Shown: positions 1 to 10,214, counted from the stretch's first letter. The stretch is 36,200 nt of DNA from Desulfobacterium sp. (GCA_030145245.1 JAQYWC010000063.1:1-36200), one strand, 5' to 3'. Notes: generated by a model not told the origin, from the letters alone. Numbers and translations are program-made.

Positions 1-529
1 CGGACCTGACTTTTACCTACGCTAGCGTGAGAGGTAAATCGAAAATTGTTGTAAGAACTGGATTTAATTTTCTCGGGGAGTTCATCCGAATTTGACGCTT
101 AAATTGAGCAAAAAACTGTCTTGACATTGGGGTCCACTATATGCCTCCATCGATTTACTAGCATATCCACTCCTTCCTTTACTGATATTCGGCAGAGCGC
201 TCTATAGGACGGGACGTTACTTCTTGTCAAGAAAAGTATGAAATGTCATTAAAAAAACCGGTTTTTTATCCCCCAGGATCGGTCTGTCTGGATATATCGT
301 TTGATTTTTGAGGTGCTATAGAGGTAATATGCACTTCAATGGGCTCCTTTCTTTGATTTTTTTCATTTAGAGGTAGGCAATATACATCACAGTGAGGAAA
401 CCCCATCATTTTTTTAAATTTCAGCCTGTTATTCTTTTTGCAAAAAAAACAATATTTAACCCCGGAAATTGTATAAATAATTTTGACAATTTCCCCAATT
501 CCGGGAATTGAAATGGTCAAGGGGAAGGG
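1..529. other. Gene-poor leader region
   Basis: No convincing gene is seen here. It holds an imperfect inverted repeat at 12-38 (arms TTTACCT and AGGTAAA around a GCTAGC core), a perfect 16-bp palindrome at 252-267 (six A, CCGG, six T), and a nested inverted repeat at 483-520 just before the next gene. The only open frame of note (266-520, minus) lacks a ribosome binding site and any recognisable feature. Base composition is more AT-rich than in the genes to the right. Confidence 0.5.
483..520. promoter_or_regulatory. Nested inverted repeat before the solute-binding gene
   Basis: The outer arms TTGACAATTTC (483-493) and GAAATGGTCAA (510-520) pair with one mismatch. They enclose a second palindrome, CAATTCCGGGAATTG (496-510). 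The element ends just before the GGGGAAGGG ribosome binding site of the gene starting at 530. It could be an operator or an RNA hairpin that affects translation. The symmetry is read directly; the function is inferred. Confidence 0.45.
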
Positions 530-1294
530 ATGAAACTAAACAAAAATACAGGTTATGGCCTATTTATTACATGTGTTGTAATTATTTCAATGGCCTGGCA
601 ATTCGTCTGTCCGTTACACGCAACCGAATATAAAATTATGACCGAGGAATTAAGACCTTTCGGATATCTTGAAGATAACCAAATAAAGGGACTGTGTGTC
701 GAGATCGTTCGGGAAGTGCTGAAAATAGTAGATCATCCGGATAAAATTGTCATTTATCCATGGAAGCGGGCCTATCACGACATCCAGCATAATCCCAACC
801 TGATTTTATTCTCCATGGGTAGAAACGAAGCCCGGGAATCCCTGTTTAAATGGGTTGGACCATTGGTTGCCAATACTACCTATTTTTATAAAAGACGGGG
901 TTCGGCCATTCATATCCGATCTCTGAAGGATGCCCGTCTTGTAAAACGTATTTCGGTTCGGGAAAATTATTTTACGCATACGCTCTTGAAAGCCAGGGGG
1001 TTTAATAACTTCGAGTTGACCCGGGACGAAATTCTGGATCTTCGAAAACTCGACCTGGGGCGGGTAGATTTGATTGCTCAGGGCGAATTGAGCCTGAAAA
1101 GTATGTGCGCTAAGGCTGGTGTAGATTATCAAAACATTGAAAATACGGGCGTTAAGCTTTTTGATTCAAAATTGTATATGGCTTTTTCAAAAGACACCCC
1201 CCTTGCAGAGATTGAAAAATGGCAAAAAGCCCTGGAAGCTGTTAAACAAAAACCGGTCTTTAGAATAATAATTAATAAATACATTGGTTCCTAA
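530..1294 (+). CDS. Periplasmic solute-binding protein, family 3 type
   Basis: A 254-residue protein with an N-terminal hydrophobic signal segment (about residues 9-31, ending near LHATEYK) and an overall layout like the small amino-acid-type periplasmic binding proteins (SBP_bac_3). The supporting features are the early ELRPFGYLEDNQIKGLCVEI segment, a WKRAY segment after the first strand-helix unit, and a C-terminal stretch on the pattern AFSKDTPLAEIEKW. These short stand-alone proteins are common in Desulfobacterota and are often not linked to ABC permeases; none is seen here. The start is supported by GGGGAAGGG directly upstream. The ligand is unknown. It could act as a periplasmic sensor or an orphan binding protein. 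Confidence 0.75.
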   Translation: MKLNKNTGYGLFITCVVIISMAWQFVCPLHATEYKIMTEELRPFGYLEDNQIKGLCVEIVREVLKIVDHPDKIVIYPWKRAYHDIQHNPNLILFSMGRNEARESLFKWVGPLVANTTYFYKRRGSAIHIRSLKDARLVKRISVRENYFTHTLLKARGFNNFELTRDEILDLRKLDLGRVDLIAQGELSLKSMCAKAGVDYQNIENTGVKLFDSKLYMAFSKDTPLAEIEKWQKALEAVKQKPVFRIIINKYIGS

Positions 1295-1419
1295 CCTGCC
1301 CAAAGCCAAATTCATGGCTAATTTTCCTCCTTTGACAACTACCTTTTATATTGATTTTGTATTTTTTTTTATATATAAGAAAACCTCTTTTTTTATATAA
1401 GACCCAAGGAGATAATCCC

Positions 1420-4400
1420 ATGTTCAGAGCAATCCTATCCATGATCATAAGCATTCAGCTGTTTGTCGGCACAGCGTTTGCCTTTGATCTTGAAAAGGCA
1501 AAAGAAGACTACAGCGGTGCCATTTTTAAGGTGGCCTCCATCAAAGAGATTTTTTATGAAAACGCACCGGCCATTGCTATCAGCTTTACCGTGCCAGTTG
1601 ACAAGGAGCGAATGGAAGATCGCCATCTGACCCTTTCAGGGGGGACCTCCGATCACTGGATCCTCAGCGAGGATCATATCCGGGTGATATTTCCCTTTGT
1701 CACACCCGAAGTCAAATATACGGTAAGGGTTTCCAACCTGGTCCAGGACATCAACGGTCAACGACTCAAGTACCCCCAGACCAAAAAACTCACGACGAGT
1801 AAGTTGTCTCCATCCGTGAATTTTACCTCAAGCGGCCATATCATCAGCTACTCCAGCCCCAAACATCTGCCTGTGACCACCCTGAATGTGGATGAGGTCA
1901 CCATTGATTTTTTCAGGATCGATGCCCACAAGATTCCGGGTATGACGAGCAGCCTCGTTACCAACGGCAAGGACAGCTATTATACGCTGAACCGCCTGAA
2001 AAAGTGCGGCAAGCTCGTCCATACCGGACGGTTTGAACTGAAACCCAGGAAAAATCAGCGTACGGATTACAATATCGACCTTACGGAAATTGACGCCCTG
2101 AAAGCGCCGGGGGCCTATGTGGCCGTGATGTCCGAACCCGGCGACTACCAGTACGAATATGAACACGCCTTTTTCATGCAGACCGATATCGGGCTCCATG
2201 TGCGCAGGTACAAAGACAGTTTTGACGTCTACACCCAGGAGATATCCTCGGGTTCACCACTGGAAAACGTCCGGGTGGATGTCACGGACAGCAAAGGGAA
2301 GATCATTGACCAGGGGGAGTCCGACGCCCTCGGCCGGGTCTCTTTCATGATCAAATCCGGTCAGCACCATCTGATCGCCACACTTGGGGATCAGATGTCC
2401 GTCCTTCCCCTGAACCGCAATGCCCTTGACATCTCCGGCCTTAAAAACGCCGTGACCGTCCACGGGGAATACCAGATATACGCCTGGGGACCACGGGAAC
2501 TTTACCGGCCCGGTGAACTTTTGCAGGCCGACATGCTGGTCCGGGATTTTGACGGCAAACTTCCCGCCCGCCTTCCCCTGGCCTATACCCTTTACAAACC
2601 CGACGGCAGTAAGGCCACCGCAGGTCAGCTCCAGCCTTCGGACACCGGCTTTTACCAGTTTTCCTACCAGACCGCCGCCGCCAGCCAGACCGGAGAGTAC
2701 AGCCTGAGACTCACCTTTGCCGATACCAACAGTGTCCGGTATGCCGTCAAGGTAGAGGAATTTCTGCCGGAACGTCTGGACCTGGTCCTGTTTGACGGCC
2801 AAAGGGAGATCCAGCCGGCCCTTGTGGCACCGCCAAAGGTGACGGTTCCGGTTCAGTCCAATTACCTTTACGGGGCACCGGCCTCGGCAAACAAGGTGGA
2901 CGGTTTTGTGACGGCCGCCGTGGAATCCCACCCGTTCAAGGAACACCCTACCTTTTTCTTTGGGGATCTCCAGGAAGAGATGGATGTCCAGCGCCGGGAT
3001 TTTAAAGTGATAAACCTTGATAAAGAGGGTGCCGGAACCCTGACCATGGAAAACGAATGGTCGGACCTGAAATCGCCGGTCAGGCTCCGGGTCAATGCCA
3101 GCGTGTACGAAACCGGCGGCCGGCCGGTCACCCGGTCCACCCGGCTTACCCTGCTCAACGGTGAGCGGTTTATCGGCATCGAGCCCCAGTTCGAGGGGAA
3201 ACCGGATTCTGAAACCACCGTGGACATCAAGGTGGGATATGCAGACAGGGAAGGCCTGTGGCAGGCCGGTAAAGATCTCCAGGTCACTTTGATTCGCCAG
3301 GACCGGAACTGGTACTGGCGCCATACGGACAGCCGGGGCTGGCACTGGGCCTGGAGCCCAACCCCGGTGACCGTGTTTTCCAAATCCATTTCCACCCAGG
3401 CCGGAAACACCACTGCGGTAAGCCTGCCCCTTAAATGGGGAAGATACCGGGTGGAGGTCACCGACGGTACGACCCAAACCACGTATGACTTTAAAACGTC
3501 CTGGTCCTGGTGGGATAACGCCGGAACCGGCAGTTCCCGGAAACCGGATCAGGTGAGCCTGGGGTTTGACAAAAAATCCTACATCCCCGGAGACACGTCC
3601 AGGCTCAGGGTCACACCTCCCCAGGACGGACTGGCCCTGGTCACGGTGGAGAGTTCGGAAAGGGTTTATTACACCGCCTACATGAAGGTAAGCTCCGAAG
3701 GCACGGTGGTTGAAATTCCAACCGAATCCACCTGGAACCGCCATGATCTCTATGCCTCGGTGATGGTGATTCGTCCCGGGGATATGAAAACCACCCCTGT
3801 GCCTTCCCGGGCCTTTGGTATGGTTCATCTGCCCCTGAAGAGGGAACATGTACGGCTGGGAGTCGCCATTGACGCTCCGGACAATGTTCAGCCCAACCGG
3901 CCCGTGACCGCAACCGTCCGTGTAACCGGAGAGGGAACTCCCCTGCCCGCCAACACCCGGGTGGTGGTTGCCCTGACGGATGTGGGAGTATTGAACATCA
4001 CCCGGTTCAGGACCCCGGACGGCGAAAGCTATTTTTTCGCCCCCCGCCGGTATGATGTGGATCTGTTTGACAATTACGGCCAGATCATCGATAACCTGGG
4101 CCCTGGAACCGCCCGCCAGCGGTTTGGCGGCGGCTTTACCGATTCCGGTGACGAGCTTGCCCGGGGCGGCGATAAACCCAAATCCGACGTGGGCATTCTA
4201 TCTTTCTTTTCCGAACCGCTTCCGGTGGATGAAAACGGAAATGTGACAGTAAGTTTCGATCTCCCTGGCTTCAACGGCAAGGTGCGGTGGATGGTCATGG
4301 CCTTTTCCGACGAACAGTTCGGAAGCACGGACAAGGATACCCTGGTGGCCGATAAAGTCGTCACCCAGCTTGCCATGCCAAGGTTCCTGGCCCGGGGGGA

Positions 4401-6285
4401 CAATTCAACCATTGCCCTTGATCTCCGGAATATGAGCGGCACGGCACGGGAGGTGAACCTTGCCCTGACCATTGGCGGCGTCCTTTCTTCCAGTTCGGAT
4501 TCAAAAAATCTCACCCTGGAAGACCAGGAAAAAATCACCCTGCGGTACCCCATCCGGGCCATTGACAGTTCAGGCCAGGGCGAGATCGTTCTGCACCTGA
4601 CCGGCGAGGGTGAAACAGCTGAAGACACCATCGACATCACCCGGACATGGCGGATCGGGGTGCGATCGCCCTACCCTTCCGTAACCCGGAAGACCGTTGC
4701 TGCCATTGAGCCCGGAACCCTTTGGAAACCGGTACTTCAAACAGATGACCTTGTTCCGGAAAGCGTCCGGTTGCAGATGAACATTTCCAACCGTCCGCCC
4801 ATTGATTTTGCAGGTCACTTTGAATACCTGCTCCACTACCCCTACGGCTGCCTGGAACAATCCACCAGTTCCGGATTCCCGTGGGTGCTGGCATCCCCGG
4901 ACCGCCTTGGGGAATTGAACCTTGGGAGCCGGGTGGAAAAGCGGTTTAACCGCCCATATGATGACGAATTCAGAACGATCCAGGTGAAGAAAGCCGTGGC
5001 CCGGGTACTGGATTGCCAGAAATCCAACGGCAGCTTCGGGCTGTGGTCCTCGGACAGCCCTGAAGACAATTGGCTTACGGTTTACGCCACCGAGTTTCTC
5101 CACGATGCCGCCAAAATCGGCGTAGCCGTGGATAAGTCCGCCCTCCAGCGGGCGGACAAACGGCTGCGTAAATACCTCAAGGGCAATACCGGCCGCGCCA
5201 GTCGCTGGAGTGATGACCCGGATCATTACACCTTTGCCTTCCGAAGCTATGCCGGGTATGTGCTCTCCCGCAGCGGTACCGCCCGTCTGGAATATCTGCG
5301 CCGCCTTTCTGCCGAATTTGAAGGAAAAACCGATGATGACGGACTCAGCTGGATGTACATGGCCGCAGCCTTTAAGATGGCCGGTGACAGTGCAAATGCG
5401 GACACCGCCTACAAAAAGGCCCTTTTGGAACGGCAGCGGCCCGGACACCGGTATTACGGGGAGTATGGATCCGGCGTGCGGGATCTTGCCAGAATGACCG
5501 AACTTTCCATGGACCAGGGGTTTAATGATAATTCCGTATTGATCCGGGATTTGGGCGAGGCTGTCAAGGACCGCACCTGGCTTTCCACCCAGGAGCGCAT
5601 CTGCCTTTTCCGCACTGCTGTCCTTGTTAACCACCCCAAGGAGGATGCCTGGACAGCTGGTCTGATCACGGACAAGGGCACCCAGTCCCTCAAGGTAAGT
5701 ACCGGTTTTAATTCCCTGTTTGATCTTCCCATGTTCCTGGGTCTCCAGGGTATCAAGGCCGGTACTGAAACCCTGTATGCCAACGTCAGCCTGGTTGGGG
5801 ATCCCATTGCGCTACCCCAGCCTGTTTCCAACGGGATGACCATTACCCGGCGGTTCTACGACCTGGACGGCCATGAAAAGCCCCTGGACACGTTGAAATC
5901 CGGTGACCTGGCCCTGATCGGCCTCACGGTGGAAAGCGACCGGCGAACCCCGGACGGCCTGGTGGTGGATCTGCTTTGTGCCGGACTTGAGATCGAGAAC
6001 CAGAACCTGGGGCTTGCGAGTGTCAATATGGATGAAATCCACCTGGACAACAGCACCGTTGGTGAGATCCGGAACAAGGACGCCGTCAGCCACGAAGAGT
6101 TCCGGGACGACCGGTATGTGGCGGCGATCTCCCTTAGAAAGAATACCCCGGTACGGCTTTTTTACCTGGTGCGTGCCGTCACCCCGGGCGTCTACAACAT
6201 GCCCGGCAGTTATGCGGAAGACATGTACCGTCCCTATCGCCATGCCATGGGCGCTAATCTTCCCACCATGACTGTGACCGAATAG
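1420..6285 (+). CDS. yfhM: Bacterial alpha-2-macroglobulin (YfhM-type protease trap)
   Basis: A 1621-residue periplasmic alpha-2-macroglobulin, close in size to the roughly 1650-residue enterobacterial YfhM. In this family the protein is cleaved in a bait region, changes shape and traps the protease through a thioester. The thioester motif is present as GCLEQ (reactive Cys1144), followed by the helical thioester domain (about 1150-1400) and a C-terminal receptor-like region. The N-terminal half contains repeated beta-sandwich MG domains. The start at 1420 was chosen because CAAGGAGATAATCCC precedes it and it opens a signal peptide (MFRAILSMII..., cleavage near TAFA). An upstream in-frame TTG gives an AT-rich extension with no support. 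Unlike E. coli YfhM there is no lipobox Cys, so it may be soluble. It is followed 5 bp later by pbpC, the usual partner: the trap is thought to protect the envelope while PBP1c repairs peptidoglycan. Confidence 0.95.
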   Translation: MFRAILSMIISIQLFVGTAFAFDLEKAKEDYSGAIFKVASIKEIFYENAPAIAISFTVPVDKERMEDRHLTLSGGTSDHWILSEDHIRVIFPFVTPEVKYTVRVSNLVQDINGQRLKYPQTKKLTTSKLSPSVNFTSSGHIISYSSPKHLPVTTLNVDEVTIDFFRIDAHKIPGMTSSLVTNGKDSYYTLNRLKKCGKLVHTGRFELKPRKNQRTDYNIDLTEIDALKAPGAYVAVMSEPGDYQYEYEHAFFMQTDIGLHVRRYKDSFDVYTQEISSGSPLENVRVDVTDSKGKIIDQGESDALGRVSFMIKSGQHHLIATLGDQMSVLPLNRNALDISGLKNAVTVHGEYQIYAWGPRELYRPGELLQADMLVRDFDGKLPARLPLAYTLYKPDGSKATAGQLQPSDTGFYQFSYQTAAASQTGEYSLRLTFADTNSVRYAVKVEEFLPERLDLVLFDGQREIQPALVAPPKVTVPVQSNYLYGAPASANKVDGFVTAAVESHPFKEHPTFFFGDLQEEMDVQRRDFKVINLDKEGAGTLTMENEWSDLKSPVRLRVNASVYETGGRPVTRSTRLTLLNGERFIGIEPQFEGKPDSETTVDIKVGYADREGLWQAGKDLQVTLIRQDRNWYWRHTDSRGWHWAWSPTPVTVFSKSISTQAGNTTAVSLPLKWGRYRVEVTDGTTQTTYDFKTSWSWWDNAGTGSSRKPDQVSLGFDKKSYIPGDTSRLRVTPPQDGLALVTVESSERVYYTAYMKVSSEGTVVEIPTESTWNRHDLYASVMVIRPGDMKTTPVPSRAFGMVHLPLKREHVRLGVAIDAPDNVQPNRPVTATVRVTGEGTPLPANTRVVVALTDVGVLNITRFRTPDGESYFFAPRRYDVDLFDNYGQIIDNLGPGTARQRFGGGFTDSGDELARGGDKPKSDVGILSFFSEPLPVDENGNVTVSFDLPGFNGKVRWMVMAFSDEQFGSTDKDTLVADKVVTQLAMPRFLARGDNSTIALDLRNMSGTAREVNLALTIGGVLSSSSDSKNLTLEDQEKITLRYPIRAIDSSGQGEIVLHLTGEGETAEDTIDITRTWRIGVRSPYPSVTRKTVAAIEPGTLWKPVLQTDDLVPESVRLQMNISNRPPIDFAGHFEYLLHYPYGCLEQSTSSGFPWVLASPDRLGELNLGSRVEKRFNRPYDDEFRTIQVKKAVARVLDCQKSNGSFGLWSSDSPEDNWLTVYATEFLHDAAKIGVAVDKSALQRADKRLRKYLKGNTGRASRWSDDPDHYTFAFRSYAGYVLSRSGTARLEYLRRLSAEFEGKTDDDGLSWMYMAAAFKMAGDSANADTAYKKALLERQRPGHRYYGEYGSGVRDLARMTELSMDQGFNDNSVLIRDLGEAVKDRTWLSTQERICLFRTAVLVNHPKEDAWTAGLITDKGTQSLKVSTGFNSLFDLPMFLGLQGIKAGTETLYANVSLVGDPIALPQPVSNGMTITRRFYDLDGHEKPLDTLKSGDLALIGLTVESDRRTPDGLVVDLLCAGLEIENQNLGLASVNMDEIHLDNSTVGEIRNKDAVSHEEFRDDRYVAAISLRKNTPVRLFYLVRAVTPGVYNMPGSYAEDMYRPYRHAMGANLPTMTVTE

Positions 6286-6290
6286 AAACC

Positions 6291-8624
6291 ATGGCAGAAA
6301 ACAAGCCGGGGGCCTTGGCAGCCCCTTTACCCAATGCCCCTGGCTTGATCATCCTTGCCTTGGTTCTCCTGATTGCCGGGGCCCTGGCTGTGGATCGGCT
6401 CTATCCCATGGACCTGGCCCCCCGGACCCGGACCCGGGTCATTCTTGCTGAAAATGCCGTTCCACTGCGGGCCTTTCCCGATGAAAAGGGGATCTGGCGC
6501 TATCCTGTCACCCTGGATCAGGTGTCCCCGCTCTATATTGACGCGCTCCTGGGATATGAGGACAGGTGGTTTTACCTTCATCCGGGGATCAATCCCTTTT
6601 CCATGGTGCGGGCGGCCTGGCAATGGATCGAAAACGGGACAATCATCTCCGGCGGATCCACCCTCACCATGCAGGTGGCCCGTTTGCGGCGGCCCGTTCC
6701 CCGAACCATTCCGGGAAAGATCTTACAGATATTTGCCGCGTTGCAGCTGGAGTGGCACTATGGCAAGGACGAGATTCTGACCTATTACCTTAACCACGCT
6801 CCCTTCGGAGGCACCTTCGAAGGGGTGCAGGCAGCGTGCTATGCCTATTTCGACCATGGCGCAAGCGAACTCACCCACGCCCAGGCAGCCCTCCTGGCTG
6901 TCATGCCCCAGTCCCCCAGCCGGTTCAGGCCGGACCGCTATCCGGATGCCGCAGAATCCGCCCGGAACAAATGCCTTGACCGCCTCCTGAAACTGGGTGT
7001 CTGGACCCTGCCCGTGGTGGAAGAGGCAAAGCAGGAACATGTGATCGCCTGGGCCGTTGAACGGCCCATGACAGCGCCCCTTTTCTCCCGCCGCCTGAAC
7101 CGGGAGGCCCCCGAAGGAATGGGCCGGGTGGAGACCCACATGGACATATTTCTCCAGGAAGCCATGGAGCAGCTGGTGCAGGATTATGTGGCCGGGCTGC
7201 CGCCCCATGTTTCCGCAGCGGTCGTGGCCATGGAAAACCGGACCGGCGGGGTTAAAGCCTATGTGGGGTCCGGGGATTTCCTGAACCTGGAACGGTTCGG
7301 ACATGTGGATATGGTAAAGGCCCTGCGATCCCCCGGGTCCACGGTAAAACCCTTTATCTACGGCATGGCCCTGGACCAGGGACTCATCTGTTCCCAGAGC
7401 CTGCTCATGGATGTACCCATTGACTTTAACGATTACCGTCCGGTGAATTTCCACCGCAGTTTCAGCGGGCCTGTCTCCTGCGCATCGGCCCTGGCCAAAT
7501 CCCTGAACCTTCCGGCCGTGCAGGTGATGGATCATCTGGGGCCCCGTTATTTTTATGCGGCAATGGTCAACAGCGGTTTCCGGATCAAACTTCCCCCCGG
7601 TGCCGGCCCCAATCTCTCCATGGCTCTGGGTGGGTTTTCCACCAGCCTGGAAGATTTACTGGGTGTTTTTTCCAGCCTGGGCCGGGGCGGCAAAACCGTG
7701 AAGCCCCGCCTCACCCAGGATGCCCCCCTGGAGGAGTCTGATCTCCTTTCCGAGGGTGCTGCATGGATCATCCAGGATATGCTGATCCCAAAAAAAGGGG
7801 GCCAGTTCAGAGATGCTGACCGGCAGTTTGCCGTTAAAACCGGTACAAGCTATGGCTTCAGGGATGCCTGGGCCCTGGGCGTGGACCGGGAATACACCGT
7901 TGGTGTGTGGGTGGGACGCCCGGACGGCACCCCGGTTCCCGGCCATTACGGCGGACAGACAGCTACGCCTCTCCTGAACCTCGCCTTTCAGATGTTGCCC
8001 CGCCACGATGGCCGGGTTCCAAGGCCCGCCTCCGTAACCCGGGGAACCATATGCTGGCCCGAAGGAAAGGAGATCTCTTCTAAAGCCGCCTGTGCCAACT
8101 CCAGACCGGCCTGGCTCCTGGACCGGACCGCTCCCCCCACCCTCACCGCCACCCGGGAAGACCCGGGGCCGGCCGTGACCACCCTTACCATACGGACGAC
8201 ACCGGACGGACACTATCGCATTCCCCACGGCTGTGCCACAAACCTGCCCGTTGTTTCAACCCGGCTGACCCTCTGGCCCGTGGCCCTGGAAAGCTTTATC
8301 CCTCCGGCCTGGAGAAGGAAAAATATTATCCCCCCCCTGGATCCGGTGTGTTCGGCAACAGGACAAATTTCCATTGAGGAGCCCGTCAGGATTCAAGGCC
8401 TCGAGAACAAGGCGGTGATCATTAAAAAAGATGAAACCCGTGACTATCCCGGCATTGAACTCAGGGTGATGGGGGGCAATGGTCCCTGGTACTGGTTTGA
8501 AAATACCGTTTTGACGGGGCAAGGGCAACGCCATCTGTTTCATCCCAAACATCCGGGTCGCTACCAGATCCTTGTGGTTGACCAGAGCGGCGCCATGGAC
8601 CGGATATCCGTGGAGCTGTTTTAA
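6291..8624 (+). CDS. pbpC: Penicillin-binding protein 1C, bifunctional
   Basis: A 777-residue inner-membrane peptidoglycan synthase. A membrane anchor lies at about residues 18-36. The glycosyltransferase family 51 domain follows, with catalytic Glu in YEDRWF (Glu90) and GGSTLTMQ at 121-128. The transpeptidase domain shows the three classic motifs: SxxK at Ser350-Lys353 (SPGSTVKPF), SLN at 404-406 and KTGTS at 516-520. The last 100 residues or so match the small C-terminal beta domain (BiPBP_C) found in PBP1C and not in PBP1A/1B. It lies 5 bp after the alpha-2-macroglobulin stop codon, so the two are surely co-transcribed, as in the widespread yfhM-pbpC pair. The 3' end converges on the activator gene starting at 8651 with only 26 bp between. 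Confidence 0.95.
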   Translation: MAENKPGALAAPLPNAPGLIILALVLLIAGALAVDRLYPMDLAPRTRTRVILAENAVPLRAFPDEKGIWRYPVTLDQVSPLYIDALLGYEDRWFYLHPGINPFSMVRAAWQWIENGTIISGGSTLTMQVARLRRPVPRTIPGKILQIFAALQLEWHYGKDEILTYYLNHAPFGGTFEGVQAACYAYFDHGASELTHAQAALLAVMPQSPSRFRPDRYPDAAESARNKCLDRLLKLGVWTLPVVEEAKQEHVIAWAVERPMTAPLFSRRLNREAPEGMGRVETHMDIFLQEAMEQLVQDYVAGLPPHVSAAVVAMENRTGGVKAYVGSGDFLNLERFGHVDMVKALRSPGSTVKPFIYGMALDQGLICSQSLLMDVPIDFNDYRPVNFHRSFSGPVSCASALAKSLNLPAVQVMDHLGPRYFYAAMVNSGFRIKLPPGAGPNLSMALGGFSTSLEDLLGVFSSLGRGGKTVKPRLTQDAPLEESDLLSEGAAWIIQDMLIPKKGGQFRDADRQFAVKTGTSYGFRDAWALGVDREYTVGVWVGRPDGTPVPGHYGGQTATPLLNLAFQMLPRHDGRVPRPASVTRGTICWPEGKEISSKAACANSRPAWLLDRTAPPTLTATREDPGPAVTTLTIRTTPDGHYRIPHGCATNLPVVSTRLTLWPVALESFIPPAWRRKNIIPPLDPVCSATGQISIEEPVRIQGLENKAVIIKKDETRDYPGIELRVMGGNGPWYWFENTVLTGQGQRHLFHPKHPGRYQILVVDQSGAMDRISVELF

Positions 8625-8650
8625 ACGTCCGCTCCCTTATCCCTGTCAGG

Positions 8651-10054
8651 TTAATTGTCCATCATTTTGTACAGATGCATTTTCTTATAGAGCAGGGCCC
8701 GGGATATGCCAAGCACCCTGGCTGCTTCCGAGCGATTGTTGTTTGCAGAGATCAGCGCCTGGCTGATCGCTTTCCGCTCGGTTATGGCAACCAGGGAATG
8801 TAAATCCTGTTTGCCGTCCGGTTCTGATTTAGCGGGGGCACCTTGTCCCAACAGAATCGTCCGGACAGGCTCTTGTGTTATCTCTTCCTGGGGAACAAGG
8901 ATCATGAGCCGTTCCAGGATATTGCGCAATTCCCGGATATTTCCCGGCCAGTGGTACCCTTTCAGTACGTTGACAGCGCCATGGTCCAGCTGCTTATGGT
9001 AGATGCCGTATTCTTTCTTTAATTGCTCCCAGATAAAACGGATCAGTTCAGGAATGTCCGACCGACGCTCCCGGAGGGGAGAAATATAGATGGGAATCAC
9101 ATTAAGCCTGTAGAACAGATCCTTCCTGAATTTTCCCTGGGCCACAAGTTGTTCAAGATTTCTATTTGTGGCAGCGATGATGCGCACATCAATGTCGTAT
9201 CTCTTTTCTCCACCCACCTTGTCGATCTCTTTTTCCTGGATGGCCCGCAGCATCTTAGCCTGCACGTTAAACGGCATATCACCTATTTCATCAAGAAAAA
9301 TTGTTCCTGTGTCCGCAAGCTCGAATTTGCCTTTCTTTCCGCCTTTTTTAGCGTCCGTAAAAGCGCCTTCCTCATACCCGAACAGTTCTGACTCAAACAG
9401 ACTTTCCTGGATGGCTGAACAATTGAGCATGACAAAAGGCCCGGTACACCGGGAACTCATATTATGGATGCTCTGGGCAAAGACCTCCTTGCCAACCCCG
9501 CTCTCCCCAAGCAGCAAAACGGTTGCCTGGGAGGCGGACGCCCTGATCGCCATGTTTTTTGTTTCAAGACTTGCCTCGGAAAACGCCACCATGGTTTTAA
9601 AGGTGTACCGGGTATCAGGATTTTTTGCTTCCGGTTTCCTGAGTTTCTTTTCAAGCTTCAGGATCTTCCGGGTCAGGCCTTTTATCGTCTCCGTATCCTG
9701 GAACCTGATTTTACCAACGACACCGATGCATCTGTTATCAACCATCAGCGGAACCCTGGAAACAATATATTCATGCCCGCCGATGGTCTGGATCTCATTT
9801 ATTTCGGCGGCACTGGTTTGGGTGACAATATGCATCCGGGTGTTTTCCATGATCTCGGTTACGTGCCTGCCCTCCGCGTCATTCTTTGAAATGCCGTGGA
9901 TCTTCTCAAAGCTTTTATTTACATAGACAATGATTCCATCCCGGTTCATGACCATCAAACCTTCGGCGGAAATATCCAGAATCTTTTCAAATGTTTCTTT
10001 TGTTCTAAAAATATCGGTTAGCACAGGCTGTTTTACCCCGTTCACATGTTTCAT
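8651..10054 (-). CDS. Sigma-54 activator with PAS domain, likely regulator of hpdBCA
   Basis: A 467-residue bacterial enhancer-binding protein. A PAS domain (about 20-125) with the typical [19 protein letters not shown] opening is followed by a short coiled linker (about 127-142) and the AAA+ domain. That domain has Walker A GESGVGKE at 183-190, Walker B FLDEIGD at 253-259 and the R-finger region near 290-330. A Fis-type helix-turn-helix occupies about 424-462 ([21 protein letters not shown]). The sigma-54 contact loop reads GAFTDA (230-235) instead of GAFTGA, a single Gly-to-Asp change. It is transcribed away from hpdB, and the shared 430-bp gap holds a 34-bp palindrome and a -24/-12 promoter. 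This is the normal layout for a dedicated activator, here presumably responding to an aromatic ligand through PAS. There is no receiver domain, so control is probably by direct sensing. Confidence 0.92.
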   Translation of the reverse strand: MKHVNGVKQPVLTDIFRTKETFEKILDISAEGLMVMNRDGIIVYVNKSFEKIHGISKNDAEGRHVTEIMENTRMHIVTQTSAAEINEIQTIGGHEYIVSRVPLMVDNRCIGVVGKIRFQDTETIKGLTRKILKLEKKLRKPEAKNPDTRYTFKTMVAFSEASLETKNMAIRASASQATVLLLGESGVGKEVFAQSIHNMSSRCTGPFVMLNCSAIQESLFESELFGYEEGAFTDAKKGGKKGKFELADTGTIFLDEIGDMPFNVQAKMLRAIQEKEIDKVGGEKRYDIDVRIIAATNRNLEQLVAQGKFRKDLFYRLNVIPIYISPLRERRSDIPELIRFIWEQLKKEYGIYHKQLDHGAVNVLKGYHWPGNIRELRNILERLMILVPQEEITQEPVRTILLGQGAPAKSEPDGKQDLHSLVAITERKAISQALISANNNRSEAARVLGISRALLYKKMHLYKMMDN

Positions 10055-10180
10055 TTTTCAGAGGCTTTTAATTCCAGGCAATCTGTTCTGAAGCTCCTGA
10101 AATCCCAACCTGCAGTGAAAGGGGGTAATACCAGACGGATCCTTCAAAAGCAACCCGAAACAAAGGCTCTGAACGGCTTT

Positions 10181-10214
10181 GTCTCCATACGTGACACCTG
10201 TCACGCATGGAGAC
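10181..10214. promoter_or_regulatory. 34-bp palindrome, likely activator (enhancer) site
   Basis: The left half GTCTCCATACGTGACAC and the right half CTGTCACGCATGGAGAC are reverse complements at 15 of 17 positions. The site lies about 190 bp upstream of the predicted sigma-54 promoter of hpdB, a normal distance for an enhancer-binding protein. A related half site (GTCACGATGGAG) recurs at 10271-10282. The symmetry is seen directly; binding by the adjacent Fis-type activator is inferred. Confidence 0.7.

Noticed and set aside
252-267. A6-CCGG-T6 palindrome as an intrinsic terminator
   Set aside because: The stem is mostly A-T pairs with no loop and no gene end nearby, so termination is not supported.
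266-520. 84-residue frame on the minus strand
   Set aside because: There is no ribosome site, no recognisable domain, and it spans the palindrome-rich leader of the gene at 530.
1332-1360. TTGACA-led sigma-70 promoter before the alpha-2-macroglobulin gene
   Set aside because: The -35 is perfect but the -10 at the right spacing is TTTTGT, in a very T-rich run, so I could not support it.
2254-3849. 531-residue frame on the minus strand inside the alpha-2-macroglobulin gene
   Set aside because: It is a shadow of the GC-rich coding strand: low-complexity Gly/His/Pro-rich product and no family features.
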